From Thermoleophilia bacterium (GTDB lineage: Bacteria; Actinomycetota; Thermoleophilia; Gaiellales; SKUG01): 8,652 nucleotides of DNA. The stretch spans positions 1-8,652 of the forward strand of contig JAGQUL010000249.1 in assembly GCA_020438525.1 (NCBI GenBank), given 5' to 3'. The position numbers and the translations under genes are program-made. The notes under the pieces were generated by a model. That model was not told the origin of the DNA and made no database searches. It saw only the letters and a list, made by a program, of their open reading frames with translations. Below are positions 6,313 through 8,652 of the stretch, one piece after another (positions within the stretch are counted from its first letter, which is position 1; each line of letters starts with the position of its first letter).

Positions 6313-7833
6313 GTGAACGAAGCCCCCCGACCACATGGCGCCGCACCCGGCGGCAATCAGCACGCGTCCGTCGACGACGACGTTCGCGCACGCCTGCGTC
6401 TGGCCCCGGAACAGCGGATCGAAGTCGCACTCAATGCCCGGATCGCACGATGGTCGCGTGCGTTCCACGCAGTGATCACGTTCGCGGTCGCCGTGATCGT
6501 GTTCCTGCCTGGCGCCGCGAACACGGGGTCGGTACTGCAGCGAACCGTCGCCGCGTTGGTGGCGGGCAGCGTGTTCATGCTCGCGTTCCGGATGGAGCGT
6601 CGCAACATCGCGTTCGCCCGCCTGAGCGGGTTCGCGCGCAGCATCTATCAGGCACGAGCGGTGGCGCTCGGTGCGATCGTGCTCGGCGCGGTGGCGTACT
6701 ACTTCCCGTCGATCGAGGTCACCTCCGAGCGCGTAGCGATCGCCGCGGCAGCGATGTTCGCGGCCGGCGCGCTGTGGGGCGCGCTCACCCGAAACCTGCT
6801 CGGCGGCCGGCCGGTCCACCGCGTGCTGCTGGTCGGCGACGGCGAGCGCGTGGGGCGCTTCCTTGCCGATTTCGAACGCGACCCGCATCCCGGCTACGAG
6901 CTGGTGGGGCTGCTCACCGACACCGGGCGCGGCCTGCCGGAGGATGTGGCCGGCGACACGACGCTCGACGAGATCATCGCGATGTTCGACGAGACCACGC
7001 AGGCCGGGGTCGATGCTCGCGTGCTCGGCACGCTCGACGACCTCGAGACGGTGCTCGCGTCCGAGGCGATCGACACCGTGGTGGTGAGCGTGCGCCGCAA
7101 CCGCCTCGAGCTGTTCAGCCGCCTATCGGGCTGGGGCGGCGAGATCAGCGTGCAGGAGCTGCCGGCATTCAGCGAGCACGTGTTCGGTCGCGTGCCGGTC
7201 GACGTCATCAATGCCGCGTGGTTCATGCACCTGATCCACCCCTTCTACCGGCCGTACTCGCGCTTCGCCAAGCGCGCGGGCGACATCGTCGCCGCATCGT
7301 TCATCGGCCTGCTCGCGCTGCCGGTGATCCCGCTTGCGGCGCTGTGGATCAAGCTGATGAGCCCGGAGGCCCCGGTCCTGTTCCGGCAGGTGCGCGTGGG
7401 CGAGGGCGGGCGCGAGTTCACGCTCGTGAAGTTCCGCACGATGCGACCCGGCGGCGACGGCAGCTGGACGATCGACACCGACCCGCGCATCTTCCGTGGC
7501 GGCGTGTTCCTGCGAACGACGCGGATCGACGAGCTGCCGAACCTCTGGAACATCCTGCGCGGGCACATGAGCTTCGTCGGCCCGCGACCGGAGCAGCCGC
7601 GGTACGTCGCCGAGCTGGAGCAGGAGATCCCGTACTACCAGCGGCGCCACATGGTGAAGCCGGGCCTCACGGGCTGGGCGCAGGTGCGTCAGGGCTACAC
7701 CGACAGCGTCGATGGCGCCGCCGGAAAGCTCGGCTACGAGCTCTACTACCTCAAGCACCAGTCGGTGTTCCTCGACTTCGTGATCTTCCTCGAGACGATC
7801 CGCGTGGTGCTGATGCGGTTCGGATCACGGTAG
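6313..7833 (+). CDS. Polyprenyl-phosphate sugar phosphotransferase (glycan initiation)
   Basis: Membrane enzyme that transfers a sugar-1-phosphate from a nucleotide sugar to undecaprenyl or decaprenyl phosphate, the first step in making an exopolysaccharide or other surface glycan (WcaJ/WbaP/ExoY-type, bacterial sugar transferase domain). With GTG 6313 as start (506 aa), N-terminal hydrophobic segments lie at about 51-66, 76-92, 115-131 and 141-157. A Rossmann-like segment VLLVGDGERVGRFL (171-184) opens the middle domain. The catalytic domain runs from about 317 to the end, with a membrane-inserting helix (323-346), KFRTM (373-377), DELPNLWN (406-413), GPRPE (423-427), PGLTGWAQV (450-458) and YYLKHQS (478-484). 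All signature motifs are present. The start is uncertain: the in-frame ATG at 6169 would add 48 poorly conserved-looking residues and consume the divergent promoter region. No strong Shine-Dalgarno precedes GTG 6313. The specific sugar cannot be read from the sequence. A DivIVA-like gene follows after 30 bases. Confidence 0.93.
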   Translation: MNEAPRPHGAAPGGNQHASVDDDVRARLRLAPEQRIEVALNARIARWSRAFHAVITFAVAVIVFLPGAANTGSVLQRTVAALVAGSVFMLAFRMERRNIAFARLSGFARSIYQARAVALGAIVLGAVAYYFPSIEVTSERVAIAAAAMFAAGALWGALTRNLLGGRPVHRVLLVGDGERVGRFLADFERDPHPGYELVGLLTDTGRGLPEDVAGDTTLDEIIAMFDETTQAGVDARVLGTLDDLETVLASEAIDTVVVSVRRNRLELFSRLSGWGGEISVQELPAFSEHVFGRVPVDVINAAWFMHLIHPFYRPYSRFAKRAGDIVAASFIGLLALPVIPLAALWIKLMSPEAPVLFRQVRVGEGGREFTLVKFRTMRPGGDGSWTIDTDPRIFRGGVFLRTTRIDELPNLWNILRGHMSFVGPRPEQPRYVAELEQEIPYYQRRHMVKPGLTGWAQVRQGYTDSVDGAAGKLGYELYYLKHQSVFLDFVIFLETIRVVLMRFGSR

Positions 7834-7852
7834 GACCGGGCCGCTGCCGGGT

Positions 7853-7857
7853 AGGGA
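7853..7857 (+). promoter_or_regulatory. Ribosome binding site for the DivIVA-like gene
   Basis: AGGGA lies 6 bases before GTG 7864 and decides that start. Confidence 0.45.
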
Positions 7858-7863
7858 ACGTCC

Positions 7864-8652
7864 GTGACGAGCGACCATGCATTCGGTTCGAACGAGCTGA
7901 CCCCCGACCTGCTGCGCGGCGTGCAGTTCGAAGAGCGCGACGGGATGATCCCTGCCGGCGAGGTCCGGACCTTCCTCGAGAACGCCGCGAGCGCGCTCGA
8001 TGTGCTGTTGTCCCAGGACGGCATCACGGCGATGAAGCGCGAGATCGATCGTAGCGCCGACATCGCGACGCAGGTGCTCGATGCCGGGCAGACCGCCGCC
8101 GAGCAGCTTCGGCGACAGGCGGCGGAGGAGGCGAAGCGAATCCTCGACGAGGCGCGCGATGCCACGCTCGGCCTGCGCGAGACGGTCGATGCGGAGATCG
8201 AGCAGGCGCGTGAGCAGGTCGAGGCGATGCGCGGCACCTTCATCCAGGACCTGCGCGACCTGTACGACCGGATCGGCGCGTCCCTGTACCGCTTCGAGCG
8301 CGCCGCGGAGGAGTCCGCCGTCGCACCGATCAAGGAGCCCGCACGCGACCTGGCTGCGGGTTCAGGCTCAGGGATCGATGCGGGCACACCACCACGCGCG
8401 GGATCGCAGTCGGCGACGCCCGCCCACGCGAGTGATGCGCGCGTCATCGATGCAGCCGATTCCACGACCGGCGACGTGGATCAGGACGCCGCTGATCTGC
8501 CCGAGGGTGCCAAGCCGCCCGCGTGGCGCCAGCTGCCTGCCGAGGCGTGGTCCGCCGCCGACGATGCCGAGCCGGCCGCCGAGCCGCTCACCAACGTCGA
8601 GCCGGAGGCCGAGCCCGCGATCGAGCCCGCCGCCGCCGATCCCGGTCCCGAC
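7864..8652 (+). CDS. DivIVA-like coiled-coil protein, 3' end outside window
   Basis: GTG 7864 opens a frame of 263 codons that runs to the window edge without a stop. Residues 12-50 (LTPDLLRGVQFEERDGM, then IPAGEVRTFLENAASALDVL) resemble the N-terminal membrane-targeting module of DivIVA/Wag31, with the usual pattern of LTP, a hydrophobic/aromatic loop and a VxxFL helix. The canonical RGY loop is not matched exactly. A long helical, Glu/Ala/Arg-rich coiled coil follows (about 56-150), then a low-complexity tail rich in Ala, Pro, Asp and Glu with repeated EP dipeptides. There is no signal peptide or membrane helix. DivIVA proteins self-assemble at poles and septa and recruit envelope-synthesis enzymes, so a role in organising surface growth near the upstream sugar transferase is a reasonable inference. 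AGGGA at 7853-7857 supports the start. G/C-ending codons and the 30-base gap fit co-transcription. It could instead be a generic coiled-coil scaffold. Confidence 0.78.
   Translation, partial: MTSDHAFGSNELTPDLLRGVQFEERDGMIPAGEVRTFLENAASALDVLLSQDGITAMKREIDRSADIATQVLDAGQTAAEQLRRQAAEEAKRILDEARDATLGLRETVDAEIEQAREQVEAMRGTFIQDLRDLYDRIGASLYRFERAAEESAVAPIKEPARDLAAGSGSGIDAGTPPRAGSQSATPAHASDARVIDAADSTTGDVDQDAADLPEGAKPPAWRQLPAEAWSAADDAEPAAEPLTNVEPEAEPAIEPAAADPGPD
8569..8628 (+). repeat. Low-complexity GAGCC-type repeats encoding Glu-Pro
   Basis: GAGCCG or GAGCCC recurs five times (8569, 8581, 8599, 8611, 8623), giving EP dipeptides in an acidic, probably disordered tail of the DivIVA-like protein. The repeats are imperfect and irregularly spaced, so this is compositional bias rather than a true tandem array. 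Confidence 0.5.

Noticed and set aside
4369..6888. Minus-strand open frame of 839 codons crossing three genes
   Set aside because: It overlaps the PLD gene in another frame and is antisense to the PGPGW-like and sugar-transferase genes. The product is Arg/Ala/Gly-rich with no recognisable domain.
6174..8054. Plus-strand open frame of 626 codons over the sugar transferase
   Set aside because: It is a shifted-frame shadow. The other frame carries every sugar-transferase motif, and this one is Arg-rich low complexity.
7746..8465. Minus-strand Ser/Arg-rich frame of 239 codons opposite the DivIVA-like gene
   Set aside because: It mirrors the coiled-coil codons on the plus strand, and its product is Ser/Ala/Arg low complexity without a motif. 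The plus-strand frame has a ribosome binding site and DivIVA-like features.

Overview
The window is a high-GC bacterial chromosome segment. Strong G/C bias at third codon positions, GTG starts, a DivIVA-like coiled-coil protein and a B12-dependent ribonucleotide reductase point to an actinobacterial lineage. This is an inference from composition and gene style only, with no marker gene to fix it. No mobile element, CRISPR array, tRNA or rRNA was seen.

Layout: (1) 1-2664 (+), a 5'-truncated class II ribonucleotide reductase (nrdJ). (2) 2665-2790, a gene-free stretch with three hairpins. (3) 2791-3360 (+), an unrecognised protein. (4) 3408-4139 (+), a six-helix membrane protein with a K+ channel selectivity filter, followed 8 bases later by (5) 4148-4564 (+), a small PGPGW-like membrane protein. 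(6) 4626-6119 (-), a phospholipase D superfamily protein with two intact HKD motifs, convergent with gene 5. (7) 6120-6312, a divergent intergenic region with short repeats. (8) 6313-7833 (+), a polyprenyl-phosphate sugar phosphotransferase, followed 30 bases later by (9) 7864 to the window end (+), a DivIVA-like coiled-coil protein with an acidic Pro/Ala/Glu-rich tail and no stop inside the window.

The genes work in different processes: dNTP supply, ion conductance, phospholipid or phosphodiester chemistry, and surface glycan initiation with possible polar or envelope organisation. Two pairs look co-transcribed: channel with PGPGW protein, and sugar transferase with DivIVA-like protein. I see no convincing new multi-gene system.

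The most notable signal is inside nrdJ. Roughly the first 900 bases use mixed codons (10 of 17 Gln codons are CAA, 11 of 19 Glu codons are GAA). From about 980 on the gene is almost purely G/C-ending (0 of 20 Gln codons are CAA, one GAA). The switch falls at the highly conserved NPCSE active-site region while the reading frame stays open. It is either a metagenome assembly chimera across a conserved block or a real intragenic recombination, and it should be settled before this contig is used for anything else.
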